Shown one piece after another: positions 17,537-25,621 of a stretch of DNA of 64,000 bases. The notes under the pieces are model-generated. The model was not told the DNA's origin. It worked only from the letters and a program-made list of their open reading frames with translations, and did not search any database. The stretch lies in the NCBI RefSeq assembly GCF_002979415.1, contig NZ_PCOT01000014.1:1-64000 (forward strand), written 5' to 3'. Every line of letters starts with the position of its first letter. Positions within the stretch are counted from its first letter, which is position 1. The translations under genes were made by a program, and so were the position numbers. Source of the DNA: Microbacterium sp. MYb72. GTDB taxonomy: Bacteria > Actinomycetota > Actinomycetes > Actinomycetales > Microbacteriaceae.

Positions 17537-17561
17537 GTCTTCCTCCTCGAATCGCTCGCTC

Positions 17562-17577
17562 AGAATCTATGCGCTTA
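17562..17577. promoter_or_regulatory. LacI-type operator, proximal copy
   Basis: AGAATCTATGCGCTTA. It is the exact reverse complement of the site at 17598-17613. Each copy is also itself roughly palindromic around GCGC (TATGCGCTTA), the style of LacI-family sites. It is 26 bases upstream of the binding-protein start. Confidence 0.6.
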
Positions 17578-17597
17578 AACTCGCATGTCCTGCTATC

Positions 17598-17613
17598 TAA
17601 GCGCATAGATTCT
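17598..17613. promoter_or_regulatory. LacI-type operator, distal copy
   Basis: TAAGCGCATAGATTCT, mirror copy of the proximal site. The two centres are 30 bp apart, close to three helical turns, which suits cooperative binding or promoter occlusion. Confidence 0.6.
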
Positions 17614-17655
17614 CGATCGGCAACCCCTGCCGCGCGCACCCCGCTCCCGAAACGC

Positions 17656-17690
17656 AGAACAGCCCCGGCGCGGTGCGCCGGGGCTGTTCT
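17656..17690 (-). terminator. Strong hairpin terminator of aspA
   Basis: A 15-bp perfect stem, AGAACAGCCCCGGCG (17656-17670) with its complement at 17676-17690 and a five-base loop, starts ten bases past the aspA stop codon. Confidence 0.75.
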
Positions 17691-17699
17691 GAGAAGGGA

Positions 17700-19160
17700 T
17701 CAGATCTCTACGAGGTCGTCCGGGGTGACGATCGGGATCGCCGCCGTCACGGCCTCGAGCCCGGACAGACGCGCCGGGGAGAGCTGCTTCGCGACCTCGT
17801 CGCGCGACATCAGCCCGGCCTCCACGACGAGGTCTGCGACGTTGCGGTTCGTCAGCAGCGCCGTCTTCGCGAGGGCTGCGGCCGCCGCGTAGCCGATGAA
17901 CGGGGTGAGGGCCGTGATGACGCCCACCGAGGCTCCCACCATCGCACCGAGACGGTCGCGGTTGGCCGTGATGCCGTCGACGCAGTTCACGCGGAGCGTC
18001 CACATGGCCTGGCGCATCCAGGTGATGGACTGGAAGATCGAGTGCGCGATGACGGGCTCGAAGGCGTTGAGCTGCAGCTGCCCCGCCTCCGCGGCCATCG
18101 TGACCGTCATGTCGGCGCCGGCGACGGCGAACGCCACCTGGTTGACGACCTCGGGGATGACGGGGTTGACCTTGCCGGGCATGATGCTGGACCCGGCCTG
18201 CATGGCGGGGAGGTTGATCTCGCCGAGACCCGCCTGCGGCCCCGACGACAGCAGTCGCAGGTCGTTGCAGATCTTCGAGAGCTTCATCGCATTGCGCTTC
18301 AGCGTCGAGGAGAACGACATGAACGAACCGGTGTCGCTGGTGGCCTCGACGAGGTCACCGGCGGTCACGAGGTCGAGCTCGGTGATCTCGCGCAGGTGCT
18401 TGAGCACGGCGGGCGCGTAGTCGGGGTGGGTGGTGATGCCGGTGCCGATGGCGGTCGCGCCCATGTTGATCTCGAACATCAGCGACGCGTTCTCGGTGAG
18501 GCGCGAGTGGTCGTAGCCGAGCGTGGTGGCGAAGCCGTGGAACTCCTGACCGAGCGTCATCGGCACGGCGTCCTGGAGTTGCGTGCGTCCCACCTTGAGG
18601 ACGTCGTGGAACTCGCGGGACTTGCCGAGGAAGGAACGACGGAGGAGGTCGAGCTCCTCGAGCAGGGAGCGCAGCGTCAGCGACAGTCCGATCTTGACGG
18701 CGGTCGGGTACACATCGTTCGTGGACTGGCTGCGGTTCGTGTGGTCGATCGGCGACAGGAAGGCGTAGTCGCCCTTCTCCCGTCCGGCCATCTCGAGCGC
18801 GATGTTGGTGATGACCTCGTTCGCGTTCATGTTGGTCGAGGTGCCTGCACCACCCTGGATGACTCCGACCGTGAACTGGTCGTGGAACTCGCCGTCGATC
18901 ACCCGCTGCGCCGCACGATCGATCAGGTCTGCGCGCTCGTGGTCGAGGACGCCGATCTCGCGGTTCGCGCGGGCACTGGCCTGCTTGACCATCGCGAGGG
19001 CGACCACCAGATCGGGGTACACCGAGATCGGGCGCTTCGTGATCGGGAAGTTCGCGTCGGCGCGGGCGGTGTGGATGCCCCAGTACGCGTCGGCGGGGAT
19101 CTCCATGCTCCCGAGGGAATCGGTCTCTGTACGGGTGAGGGAGGGCGCGGCAGAAGCCAT
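17700..19160 (-). CDS. aspA: Aspartate ammonia-lyase
   Basis: 486 residues; converts L-aspartate reversibly to fumarate and ammonia. GAGTSTNMNANEVI (about 100-113) is the substrate loop, and the superfamily signature GSSIMPGKVNP carries the flexible catalytic Ser loop. The run TNMNANEVI plus the length favours aspartase over class II fumarase, though that distinction is from family knowledge. ATG 19160 is chosen because AAGGATGTGAC precedes it and the protein starts there in homologues; the longer reading frame upstream overlaps the phosphoesterase gene. It is transcribed alone, with a strong terminator. Confidence 0.9.
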   Translation of the reverse strand: MASAAPSLTRTETDSLGSMEIPADAYWGIHTARADANFPITKRPISVYPDLVVALAMVKQASARANREIGVLDHERADLIDRAAQRVIDGEFHDQFTVGVIQGGAGTSTNMNANEVITNIALEMAGREKGDYAFLSPIDHTNRSQSTNDVYPTAVKIGLSLTLRSLLEELDLLRRSFLGKSREFHDVLKVGRTQLQDAVPMTLGQEFHGFATTLGYDHSRLTENASLMFEINMGATAIGTGITTHPDYAPAVLKHLREITELDLVTAGDLVEATSDTGSFMSFSSTLKRNAMKLSKICNDLRLLSSGPQAGLGEINLPAMQAGSSIMPGKVNPVIPEVVNQVAFAVAGADMTVTMAAEAGQLQLNAFEPVIAHSIFQSITWMRQAMWTLRVNCVDGITANRDRLGAMVGASVGVITALTPFIGYAAAAALAKTALLTNRNVADLVVEAGLMSRDEVAKQLSPARLSGLEAVTAAIPIVTPDDLVEI

Positions 19161-19239
19161 GTCACATCCTTGTGGGTCGTGGCGAGTGAGAAGTATGGGG
19201 GATGCCACAAGTCTACGCCTGCGCCGCGGCCGCGCCCGT

Positions 19240-20160
19240 TCAGCGACCGCGTTTGCGGGAGAACGCCTCGAGCCGTTGCTCGGGCGAGAGGCGCGCCATC
19301 CGCTCCAGCCACTCCGGCGAGAAGTACGTGCCGGTGTAGGCATCGGTCACGGGGACCACCGCATGCGTGATCGTGTCGGGGTGCACGTGCACCAGCTGGA
19401 ACGCCTGAGCGGCGTCCATCCCGTTGACCTCCGCCGCGGGCAGGGCCACGTTCATCGTGTAGCACGTCGCCGACGCCACGCTCACGGGAACGCCCGCGAA
19501 CATCCCGTGCGAGGAGTAGTGCAGGTGGCCGGCGAGGATGCCGCGCACGTCGCTGCCGCGGACGATCTCGGCGAGCTCGTCCTGATGCCTCAGCTCGAGG
19601 ATGTCGAACAGCGGCAGATGACTCGGCAGCGGCGGATGGTGCATGGCCAGCAGCGTTCCGTGCGGGGCGGGCTCGCTGAGCAGATCGGCCAGCCAGTCGA
19701 GCTGCGCGCGGTCGAGGTCCCCGTGATGCCAGCCGGGCACGCTGGTGTCGAGAGCGATCAGCCGGAGTCCGTCGAGGTCCCAGACGCCGGTGACCGGCTC
19801 CTCGGTGGGGCTCAGATCGAGGAGACCGGCCCGCAGCGCGGGGCGCTCGTCATGATTGCCCGCGACCCAGACGACAGTGGTGTCGAGCGCGTCCGCCACC
19901 GGTTCGACGGCGTCGCGGAGCCGGCGGTAGGCGTCGGGCTCCCCCAGGTCGGCGAGGTCACCCGTGATGACGATGGCCGCCGGATGGGGGTGCACCGCGC
20001 GGATCGCGTCGAGGGTTCGCCCGAAGTTCGCCTCCACGTCGTAGCGCCCGCCCAGCCGCGCACCACCCGCGAGGAAGTGCGGATCGCTGACGTGGATGAG
20101 CACGTGCGATGCGGGCCGGTGTCTGCCGAACGCGTACTCGGCTCCCTGGGGCTCGGACAT
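19240..20160 (-). CDS. CpdA-like metallophosphoesterase
   Basis: 306-residue binuclear-metal phosphodiesterase. All calcineurin-type motifs are present: HVSDPHF (DxH), VITGDLADLGE (GD), WVAGNHDE (GNH), AMHHPPLP and LAGHLHYSS (GHxH). The closest group is CpdA/GpdQ, which hydrolyses cyclic nucleotides or glycerophosphodiesters. Whether cAMP is the substrate cannot be read. The start ATG 20160 has TAGGCT six bases upstream on its strand, implying a leaderless message. Confidence 0.88.
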   Translation of the reverse strand: MSEPQGAEYAFGRHRPASHVLIHVSDPHFLAGGARLGGRYDVEANFGRTLDAIRAVHPHPAAIVITGDLADLGEPDAYRRLRDAVEPVADALDTTVVWVAGNHDERPALRAGLLDLSPTEEPVTGVWDLDGLRLIALDTSVPGWHHGDLDRAQLDWLADLLSEPAPHGTLLAMHHPPLPSHLPLFDILELRHQDELAEIVRGSDVRGILAGHLHYSSHGMFAGVPVSVASATCYTMNVALPAAEVNGMDAAQAFQLVHVHPDTITHAVVPVTDAYTGTYFSPEWLERMARLSPEQRLEAFSRKRGR

Positions 20161-20166
20161 GGCTCC

Positions 20167-20172
20167 AGCCTA
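20167..20172 (-). promoter_or_regulatory. -10 box of a leaderless promoter, CpdA-like gene
   Basis: TAGGCT on the minus strand, six bases (GGAGCC) before ATG 20160. GGAG could also act as a weak ribosome binding site. Confidence 0.55.
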
Positions 20173-20203
20173 GGCGGCGGGACAGACGCCCCGCCGCCCG
20201 CCG

Positions 20204-20782
20204 TCACTCGACGGTCGCGCGGACGTACTCGGACAGCACGACACCCGACCCGAACGCCGTCGTCCCGATCTCGTCGAACCGCTCCGGGCGGTAGGGGCGC
20301 GAGCCGAACAGCGGGATGCCGCTGCCGAACAGCAGCGGGTTCCGCTTCAGCACGAGGCGATCGATCTCGTCGGCGAGGGTCGCCGCGAGAGCGCCTCCCC
20401 CGCAGAGCCAGATGGCGCCGCCGCTTTTCTGCTTGAGATCCCTGACCACGCGGACAGGATCATCCGCCGTCACTTCGAGGTTCTCCCCGCTCGCCGTGTT
20501 CGAGCGGGAGAACACGATCTGGCGCAGGTGCCGGTACGGGCTCGTGACGCCGAACGGCAGACCCACGGCGTAGGTGTTCCACCCCATCAGCACCGTGTCG
20601 AACATTCCGCCGTCGCGGGAGATCCCCTGCGCCTCGGCGATGGCGGTGGGGACGGTGTCCCCGAAGCGCTCGTTGATCGCCGCCATGTGATCGCCCTCGC
20701 TGAGGAGGGCGTCGAACTCCCCCTCAGGCCCGGCGATGAAGCCGTCGAGGCTCACGGCCACGTAGTAGACCAGTTCTCGCAT
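20204..20782 (-). CDS. Dihydrofolate reductase family protein (RibD C-terminal-like)
   Basis: 192 residues. YYVAVSLDGFIAGPEGEFD at the start and VLMGWNTYAVG, QIVFSR and AIWLCGGGALAATLADEIDRLVLKRNPLLFGSGIPLF mark the DHFR/RibD reductase fold with an NADPH-binding GGG. This family is usually an uncharacterised NADPH reductase rather than true folate reductase. ATG 20782 has TTGGAGTAG just before it. It is divergent from a TetR gene 72 bp away, whose product probably controls it. A palindrome (20795-20810) lies in its promoter. Confidence 0.87.
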   Translation of the reverse strand: MRELVYYVAVSLDGFIAGPEGEFDALLSEGDHMAAINERFGDTVPTAIAEAQGISRDGGMFDTVLMGWNTYAVGLPFGVTSPYRHLRQIVFSRSNTASGENLEVTADDPVRVVRDLKQKSGGAIWLCGGGALAATLADEIDRLVLKRNPLLFGSGIPLFGSRPYRPERFDEIGTTAFGSGVVLSEYVRATVE

Positions 20783-20794
20783 CACTACTCCAAT

Positions 20795-20810
20795 CACAAC
20801 ATCTGTCGTG
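20795..20810. promoter_or_regulatory. Palindrome in the reductase promoter
   Basis: CACAACATCTGTCGTG: arms CACAACA and TGTCGTG match at 6 of 7 positions around a TC centre. It is 12 bases upstream of the reductase start. Confidence 0.4.
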
Positions 20811-20827
20811 AATGAAGAGTACATCAG

Positions 20828-20847
20828 CTGTAGTGGTTGCGCTACAG
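20828..20847. promoter_or_regulatory. Candidate TetR autoregulatory operator
   Basis: CTGTAGTGGTTGCGCTACAG, arms matching 7 of 8 around a 4-base centre. It covers the -10 box of the tetR gene, so binding would block its own promoter. Confidence 0.5.
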
Positions 20848-20848
20848 T
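20843..20848 (+). promoter_or_regulatory. -10 box of a leaderless promoter, tetR-type gene
   Basis: TACAGT, then six bases (GAGCGC) and ATG 20855. It lies inside the right half of the palindrome. Confidence 0.5.
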
Positions 20849-20854
20849 GAGCGC

Positions 20855-21421
20855 ATGGCGAAGAACGACACCCGCCGCCGGTCTCTGGCGGATGCAGGCC
20901 TCACCGTGCTCGCTCGCGAGGGATCACGGGGTCTCACCCACCGCGCCGTCGACCTCGAGGCCGGCGCGCCGACGGGCACCACGTCCAACTACTTCCGGAG
21001 CAGAGACGCCCTCGTCGCCGGACTCGTCGAGCGCATCGGCGAGCGTCTCGCCCCGACCGCCCAGGACCTCGACCGACGAGCCTCGGAGGCCCCGAGCAGG
21101 GCGCTGTTCGCCGACTACGTCCGCGACATCGTCCGTCGCCTCACCGGCGATCGCGAGGTCACGATCGCCCTGTTCGAACTGCGCCTGGAGAGCAGCCGGC
21201 GGCCCGAGGTCGCCGCCGTCCTCGGCGCGTGGCAGCGCGCGGGCTTCGATGGCGACGTCGCCTTCAACAGCGCGGCCGGACTCCCCGGCGGCCGACGCGA
21301 GATCGCCCTGTTCCACTACGCGATCGACGGTCTTCTGCTGGACAGACTGACCACTCCGATCGATCCGGACACCTCGACCGACGACGTGATCGACGACCTC
21401 GTCGCCGGTCTGCTGAGCTGA
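20855..21421 (+). CDS. TetR family transcriptional regulator
   Basis: 188-residue repressor. The helix-turn-helix is in the first 50 residues: LADAGLTVLAREGSRGLTHRAVDLEAGAPTGTTSNYFRSRDAL, with the TSNYF recognition-helix end typical of TetR proteins. The rest is the ligand/dimerisation domain, with ALFELRLESSRRPEV and FHYAIDGLLLDRLT. ATG 20855 is used rather than the in-frame ATG at 20837, which lies inside the palindrome and -35 region. It is divergent from the reductase gene and ends 13 bases before the converging small membrane gene. Confidence 0.87.
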   Translation: MAKNDTRRRSLADAGLTVLAREGSRGLTHRAVDLEAGAPTGTTSNYFRSRDALVAGLVERIGERLAPTAQDLDRRASEAPSRALFADYVRDIVRRLTGDREVTIALFELRLESSRRPEVAAVLGAWQRAGFDGDVAFNSAAGLPGGRREIALFHYAIDGLLLDRLTTPIDPDTSTDDVIDDLVAGLLS

Positions 21422-21434
21422 TCCTCCTGGCGGG

Positions 21435-21773
21435 TCAGTGCCCGCCGATGACGATCAGCGCGATGCCGCCGATCACCGCGAGAGCGCAGACGACGAAACA
21501 GGCGTAGGCGCCGACCAGGGAGAGGCGCTTCTGCGCGTCGGTGAGCGGACTCTTCTTGGCCGCCTTGGCGGCCTGCTTGGCCGCGCGCTTGAGGTCCTTC
21601 TCCGTGATCACCGTGATCGCGTCGGTGAACTCGGCGGGGCTCACCACGGGAGCATGCCCGCCGCGGACGAGCAGACGGAGGCCCATCGCGTAGAACCCGA
21701 CGACAGCACACGCTCCGATCAGTGCGGCGGCGAACACCAGGATGAAGGCGTTCCAGTCGATGACGACGTTCAC
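21435..21773 (-). CDS. Small membrane protein coupled to pitA
   Basis: 112 residues. Two membrane helices (about 8-32 and 86-109) flank a lysine/alanine-rich cytosolic loop, DLKRAAKQAAKAAKKSPLT. It starts with GTG 21773, whose bases overlap the pitA stop (GTGA), so it is translationally coupled to the phosphate permease and probably serves it. I do not recognise a named family. The lysine-rich loop echoes the lysine-rich tail of the PitA protein next to it. Confidence 0.72.
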   Translation of the reverse strand: MNVVIDWNAFILVFAAALIGACAVVGFYAMGLRLLVRGGHAPVVSPAEFTDAITVITEKDLKRAAKQAAKAAKKSPLTDAQKRLSLVGAYACFVVCALAVIGGIALIVIGGH

Positions 21774-23185
21774 TTCGACTCCTCACCGGTCGATGCCGCA
21801 GCATCCTTCTTCGCTGACTTGGCCTTCGACGACTTCTTCCTGTCGTCGGCGGCCTTCTTCGCGTCGGCCTTCGCCTTCTCGCGGGCGGCTGCACGCGCCT
21901 TGGCCTCCGCCTTCGCCTGCTCGATGCGCTGCTGCCTCCGCGTGGGCGGCGGGGTGTCGGGAAGCTCGACGGCGAGACCGGACTCCGCCACATCGCTCAT
22001 CGCGTTGGCGTGCGTCACTGCGTCCTTGCGCGAGCGCAGGAAGAGGCCGATGATCACGCCGAGAGCGAGGACGGTGTCGATCGCGATGCCCCAGGGACCG
22101 AGCCAGGTGATCAGCAGGGCGGCGAAGGCTCCGACCGCGCCGGCGGCCGGAAGGGTCAGCAGCCAGCCGATCGCGATGCGCCCCGCTGTGCGCCAGCGGA
22201 CGGTGGATCCTCGGCGGCCGAGGCCGGATCCGATCACCGATCCGGAGGCGACCTGGGTGGTCGAGAGCGCGAAGCCGAAGTAGCTCGACGCGAGGATCGT
22301 CGCCGCGGTCGAGCTCTCCGCCGAGAAGCCCTGCGCGGGCTTGACCTCCGTGAGCCCCTTGCCGAGGGTGCGGATGATCCGCCAGCCACCGAGATAGGTT
22401 CCGAGCGCGATCGTCACGGCACAGGCGATGATGACCCACAGGTAGGGGTCCGCCTGGTCGCGGCTCTGCCAGCCGACGGTGATGAGCGCGAGGGTGATGA
22501 CGCCCATGGTCTTCTGCGCGTCGTTCGTTCCGTGCGCGAGCGCGACCATGGACGACGTGAAGATCTGCCCCCAGCGGAAGCCGTCGCGTCCGTCGGGCTT
22601 GTTGTCGTAGCGTCGCGTGATCGAGTACGCGATCTTGGTGGCGGCGAACGCGATGAGCCCCGCCGTGACGGGGGCGATCAGCGCGGGGAGGATGATCTTG
22701 GAGAGCACGGCTCCGAAGTCGATGCCGCCGACGCCGACCCCGACGAGGGTCGCGCCGATCAGGCCGCCGAACAGCGCGTGCGAGGAGCTCGACGGAAGGC
22801 CGAGCAGCCAGGTCAGCATGTTCCAGGTGATCGCGCCGATGAGACCGGCGAAGATCATCGGCAGGAAGATGCTCGCCTGATCCTGCAGCCCCTCCTCACG
22901 GATGATGCCGTGCGAGACGGTCTGCGACACCTCGGTCGAGAGGAACGCGCCGACCAGGTTGAGCCCAGCGGCGAGGAGCACCGCGGTCTTGGGCTTGAGG
23001 GCTCCGGTCGCGATGGGCGTCGCCATCGCGTTGGCCGTGTCGTGAAACCCGTTGGTGAAGTCGAAGAACAGTGCAAGTGCGATGACGAGCACGACGATGA
23101 GGGCTGCGGTTTCCACCGTTCGCTTTCGGTCGTTGAGGAAGAAGATTCGTGTCGACGGGATCGACGTGACGAACGAAGAGTTCAT
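21770..23185 (-). CDS. pitA: Inorganic phosphate transporter PitA
   Basis: 471-residue low-affinity phosphate permease. It has the two PiT signature repeats, FFDFTNGFHDTANAMATPIATG near the start and SMVALAHGTNDAQKTMGVI in the second half, among about ten helices. The C-terminal ~70 residues form a charged, Lys/Ala-rich coiled tail (TRRQQRIEQAKAEAKARAAAREKAK). ATG 23185 with GGAAG upstream is taken; GTG 23116 (starting at ETAALIVV) matches the usual family start and is a real alternative. An inverted repeat (23202-23249) lies just upstream. Confidence 0.88.
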   Translation of the reverse strand: MNSSFVTSIPSTRIFFLNDRKRTVETAALIVVLVIALALFFDFTNGFHDTANAMATPIATGALKPKTAVLLAAGLNLVGAFLSTEVSQTVSHGIIREEGLQDQASIFLPMIFAGLIGAITWNMLTWLLGLPSSSSHALFGGLIGATLVGVGVGGIDFGAVLSKIILPALIAPVTAGLIAFAATKIAYSITRRYDNKPDGRDGFRWGQIFTSSMVALAHGTNDAQKTMGVITLALITVGWQSRDQADPYLWVIIACAVTIALGTYLGGWRIIRTLGKGLTEVKPAQGFSAESSTAATILASSYFGFALSTTQVASGSVIGSGLGRRGSTVRWRTAGRIAIGWLLTLPAAGAVGAFAALLITWLGPWGIAIDTVLALGVIIGLFLRSRKDAVTHANAMSDVAESGLAVELPDTPPPTRRQQRIEQAKAEAKARAAAREKAKADAKKAADDRKKSSKAKSAKKDAAASTGEESK

Positions 23186-23201
23186 CGTGGGTTTGACTTC
23201 C

Positions 23202-23249
23202 GTTAACCGGCCCCGGTAAATCCTCCCACCCGCACAGGGGCCGGTCAAC
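23202..23249. repeat. Long inverted repeat in the pitA / ptrB divergent region
   Basis: GTTAACCGGCCCC (23202-23214) and GGGGCCGGTCAAC (23237-23249) match at 12 of 13 positions with a 22-base spacer. It would form a hairpin in a pitA leader just before its ribosome binding site, and its right arm reaches the -35 area of the oligopeptidase promoter. The halves resemble the GTTCACC unit of actinobacterial PHO boxes, but inverted rather than direct. Confidence 0.5.
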
Positions 23250-23260
23250 TCGACCTGGGC

Positions 23261-23266
23261 TAGCGT
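23261..23266 (+). promoter_or_regulatory. -10 box of a leaderless promoter, oligopeptidase B gene
   Basis: TAGCGT, then six bases (GGAACG) and GTG 23273. Confidence 0.6.
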
Positions 23267-23272
23267 GGAACG

Positions 23273-25369
23273 GTGACTGATGCCCCGATCGCCGCCCGCC
23301 GCTCGACACTCCGCACCCACCACGGTGACACCTTCGAGGATCCCTACGAATGGATGCGCGACAAGGAGTCCGCCGAGGTCATCGCTCATCTCGAGGCGGA
23401 GAACGCCCACACGGATGCCGAGACGGCCCACCTCGAACCGCTGCGCGAGCGTCTGTTCCAGGAGATCAAGGGCCGCGTCCAGGAGACCGATCTGTCCGTG
23501 CCGACGCGCCGGGGCGACTGGTGGTACTACAGCCGCACCGAGGAGGGGGCGCAGTACGGCATCCACTGCCGCACCGCCGCAGTGGCAGACGACTGGACTC
23601 CTCCGCTGCTCGAGCCTGGTGTGCCCGTGCCGGGCGAGAGCGTCCTGCTCGACGGGAACGTCGAAGCCGAGGGGCACGAGTTCTTCTCACTCGGTGCGTT
23701 CGACACCACCGACGACGCGACGAAGCTGCTCTGGTCGACCGACTTCGAGGGCGATGAGCTGTACACGGTGCGGGTCCGCGACCTCGTCACCGGCGAGACG
23801 CTGCCCGATGAGATCCCGAACACCGGCGGTGCGTTCTTCACCCCCGACGGCACGGGCGTCCTCTACACGACCCGAGACGAGGCCTGGCGCCCCGACACCC
23901 TGTGGCTGCACCGTCTCGGCACGGACGTCGCCGACGATCTGCGCCTCTTCCACGAGCCCGACGAGAAGTTCTGGCTCGGAGCGGGCATCACGCGCAGCCG
24001 GAAGTACCTCGTGATCGCCGTCGGCTCGAGCATCACGAGCGAGGAGTACCTCGTCGACCTGTCCGGTGACCTCACCGCTGAGCCGACCATCGTCTGGCCC
24101 CGCAGCGAGGGCGTCGAGTACTCGGTCGAGCACGCCGTCGTCGACGGCGAGGACCGGCTCTACATCCTGCACAATCAGGATGCCCTCGACTTCGAGCTCG
24201 TCTCGGTCGCGGCATCCGCTCCGCAGGGCGCGCGCCATGTCGTGCTCCCGCACCGTCCGGGGAGGCGGCTGCTCGGGATGGACGCGTTCCGCGACTTCGC
24301 GACCGTCGAGTACCGCAGCGAAGGCCTCGAGCGCGTGGCGCTGCTCGACTACGGCACGGATGCCGTCGAGGACATCGCCTTCGACGAGCCCCTCTACTCG
24401 GCGGGCGTCAGCGGCAATCCCGAGTGGCACGCGCCGTTCCTGCGCCTCGGCTACACGTCCTTCGTGACGCCGGGAACCGTGTACGAGCTCGACCTCGCGA
24501 CCCGCGAACTCGTGCTGCGCAAGCAGGTCGCCGTGCTCGGCGGCTACTCCCCCGCCGACTACGGACAGGAGCGGGCGTGGGCCACGGCATCCGACGGCAC
24601 CCGCGTGCCGATCTCGCTCGTGTGGAAGAGGTCCTTCGGCGACCCCGGCGCGGCGCTCCGCCCCGTCCACCTCTACGGTTACGGCTCCTACGAGCACTCC
24701 ATCGACCCCGGCTTCTCGGTCGCGCGCCTCTCCGAGCTCGACCGCGGCGTGATCTTCGCGATCGCCCACGTCCGCGGCGGCGGCGAGATGGGGCGCCAGT
24801 GGTACGAAGACGGCAAGCTCCTGCACAAGCGCAACACGTTCACCGACTTCGTGGCCTGCGCCGAGCATCTGATCGCGAGCGGCGTGACCTCACCCGATCG
24901 ACTGGTGGCGGAGGGTGCGAGCGCCGGCGGTCTGCTCATGGGCGCCGTCGCGAACCTCGCCCCCGAGTCGTTCGCGGGCATCCTCGCCGGGGTTCCGTTC
25001 GTCGACGCCCTCACGACCATCCTCGACCCCTCGCTTCCCCTCACCGTCATCGAGTGGGACGAGTGGGGCGACCCGCTGCACGGCGCCGACGTGTACGAGT
25101 ACATGAAGTCCTACACGCCCTACGAGAACGTCCGCGACGGCGTCGACTACCCGCGCATCCTCGCCGTCACCTCGCTGAACGACTCTCGGGTGATGTACGT
25201 CGAGCCCGCGAAGTGGGTGGCGCGTCTGCGCGAGGCGGGAGCGGCCGACGTCCTTCTCAAGTGCGAGATGGTCGCCGGCCACGGCGGCGTGAGCGGCCGG
25301 TACAACTCCTGGCGCGAGCGCGCGTTCGAGCTGGCCTGGATCCTGGACGTGCTCGGCCTGGCGGAGTAG
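23273..25369 (+). CDS. ptrB: S9 family peptidase, oligopeptidase B
   Basis: 698-residue cytosolic serine peptidase that cuts short peptides after basic residues. The beta-propeller is in the N-terminal ~400 residues (opening RTHHGDTFEDPYEWMRDK). The alpha/beta hydrolase domain has HVRGGGEMGRQWYEDGK, then the nucleophile in EGASAGGLLMG (about residue 550), the Asp in LNDSRVMYVEPAKW, and the His in VAGHGGVSGRY. This matches prolyl oligopeptidase family members of the oligopeptidase B branch. It starts with GTG behind TAGCGT and is followed by a heptanucleotide repeat tract. Confidence 0.92.
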   Translation: MTDAPIAARRSTLRTHHGDTFEDPYEWMRDKESAEVIAHLEAENAHTDAETAHLEPLRERLFQEIKGRVQETDLSVPTRRGDWWYYSRTEEGAQYGIHCRTAAVADDWTPPLLEPGVPVPGESVLLDGNVEAEGHEFFSLGAFDTTDDATKLLWSTDFEGDELYTVRVRDLVTGETLPDEIPNTGGAFFTPDGTGVLYTTRDEAWRPDTLWLHRLGTDVADDLRLFHEPDEKFWLGAGITRSRKYLVIAVGSSITSEEYLVDLSGDLTAEPTIVWPRSEGVEYSVEHAVVDGEDRLYILHNQDALDFELVSVAASAPQGARHVVLPHRPGRRLLGMDAFRDFATVEYRSEGLERVALLDYGTDAVEDIAFDEPLYSAGVSGNPEWHAPFLRLGYTSFVTPGTVYELDLATRELVLRKQVAVLGGYSPADYGQERAWATASDGTRVPISLVWKRSFGDPGAALRPVHLYGYGSYEHSIDPGFSVARLSELDRGVIFAIAHVRGGGEMGRQWYEDGKLLHKRNTFTDFVACAEHLIASGVTSPDRLVAEGASAGGLLMGAVANLAPESFAGILAGVPFVDALTTILDPSLPLTVIEWDEWGDPLHGADVYEYMKSYTPYENVRDGVDYPRILAVTSLNDSRVMYVEPAKWVARLREAGAADVLLKCEMVAGHGGVSGRYNSWRERAFELAWILDVLGLAE

Positions 25370-25373
25370 CACC

Positions 25374-25422
25374 CCGGACGCCGGCCGCCGGACACCGGAC
25401 ACCGGACGCCGGATGCCGGCGG
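25374..25422. repeat. Seven-copy tandem heptanucleotide repeat, CCGGACR-like
   Basis: Seven 7-bp units in register, all beginning CCGG: CCGGACG, CCGGCCG, CCGGACA, CCGGACA, CCGGACG, CCGGATG, CCGGCGG. It starts five bases past the oligopeptidase stop. Such arrays can change copy number by slippage. No function is evident; it may fold as a 3' hairpin. Confidence 0.8.
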
Positions 25423-25609
25423 CCCGCGGCATCCGGGCAGTCCGAGATCCGCACATCCGACCGAAACGCGGAAGCCCGCGCCGGATCGATCCGGATCTCG
25501 GGCGAGGTGCCGCACCTCGGCCGGATCGCACTTCTCCTCCACAATGGAGGCGATTCACGGATCCGTCCACAGGTGGCGCTATGGGCCCTGCGACGCACCT
25601 CCGCTCCCG

Positions 25610-25615
25610 CAGAAT
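25610..25615 (+). promoter_or_regulatory. Possible -10 box, DUF559 gene
   Basis: CAGAAT, six bases before ATG 25622. Weaker than the others, since position 1 is C. Confidence 0.35.
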
Positions 25616-25621
25616 GTGCGG

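Noticed and set aside
25374..25422. A possible CRISPR array
   Set aside because: Units are 7 bp with no spacers between them and no cas genes are near.
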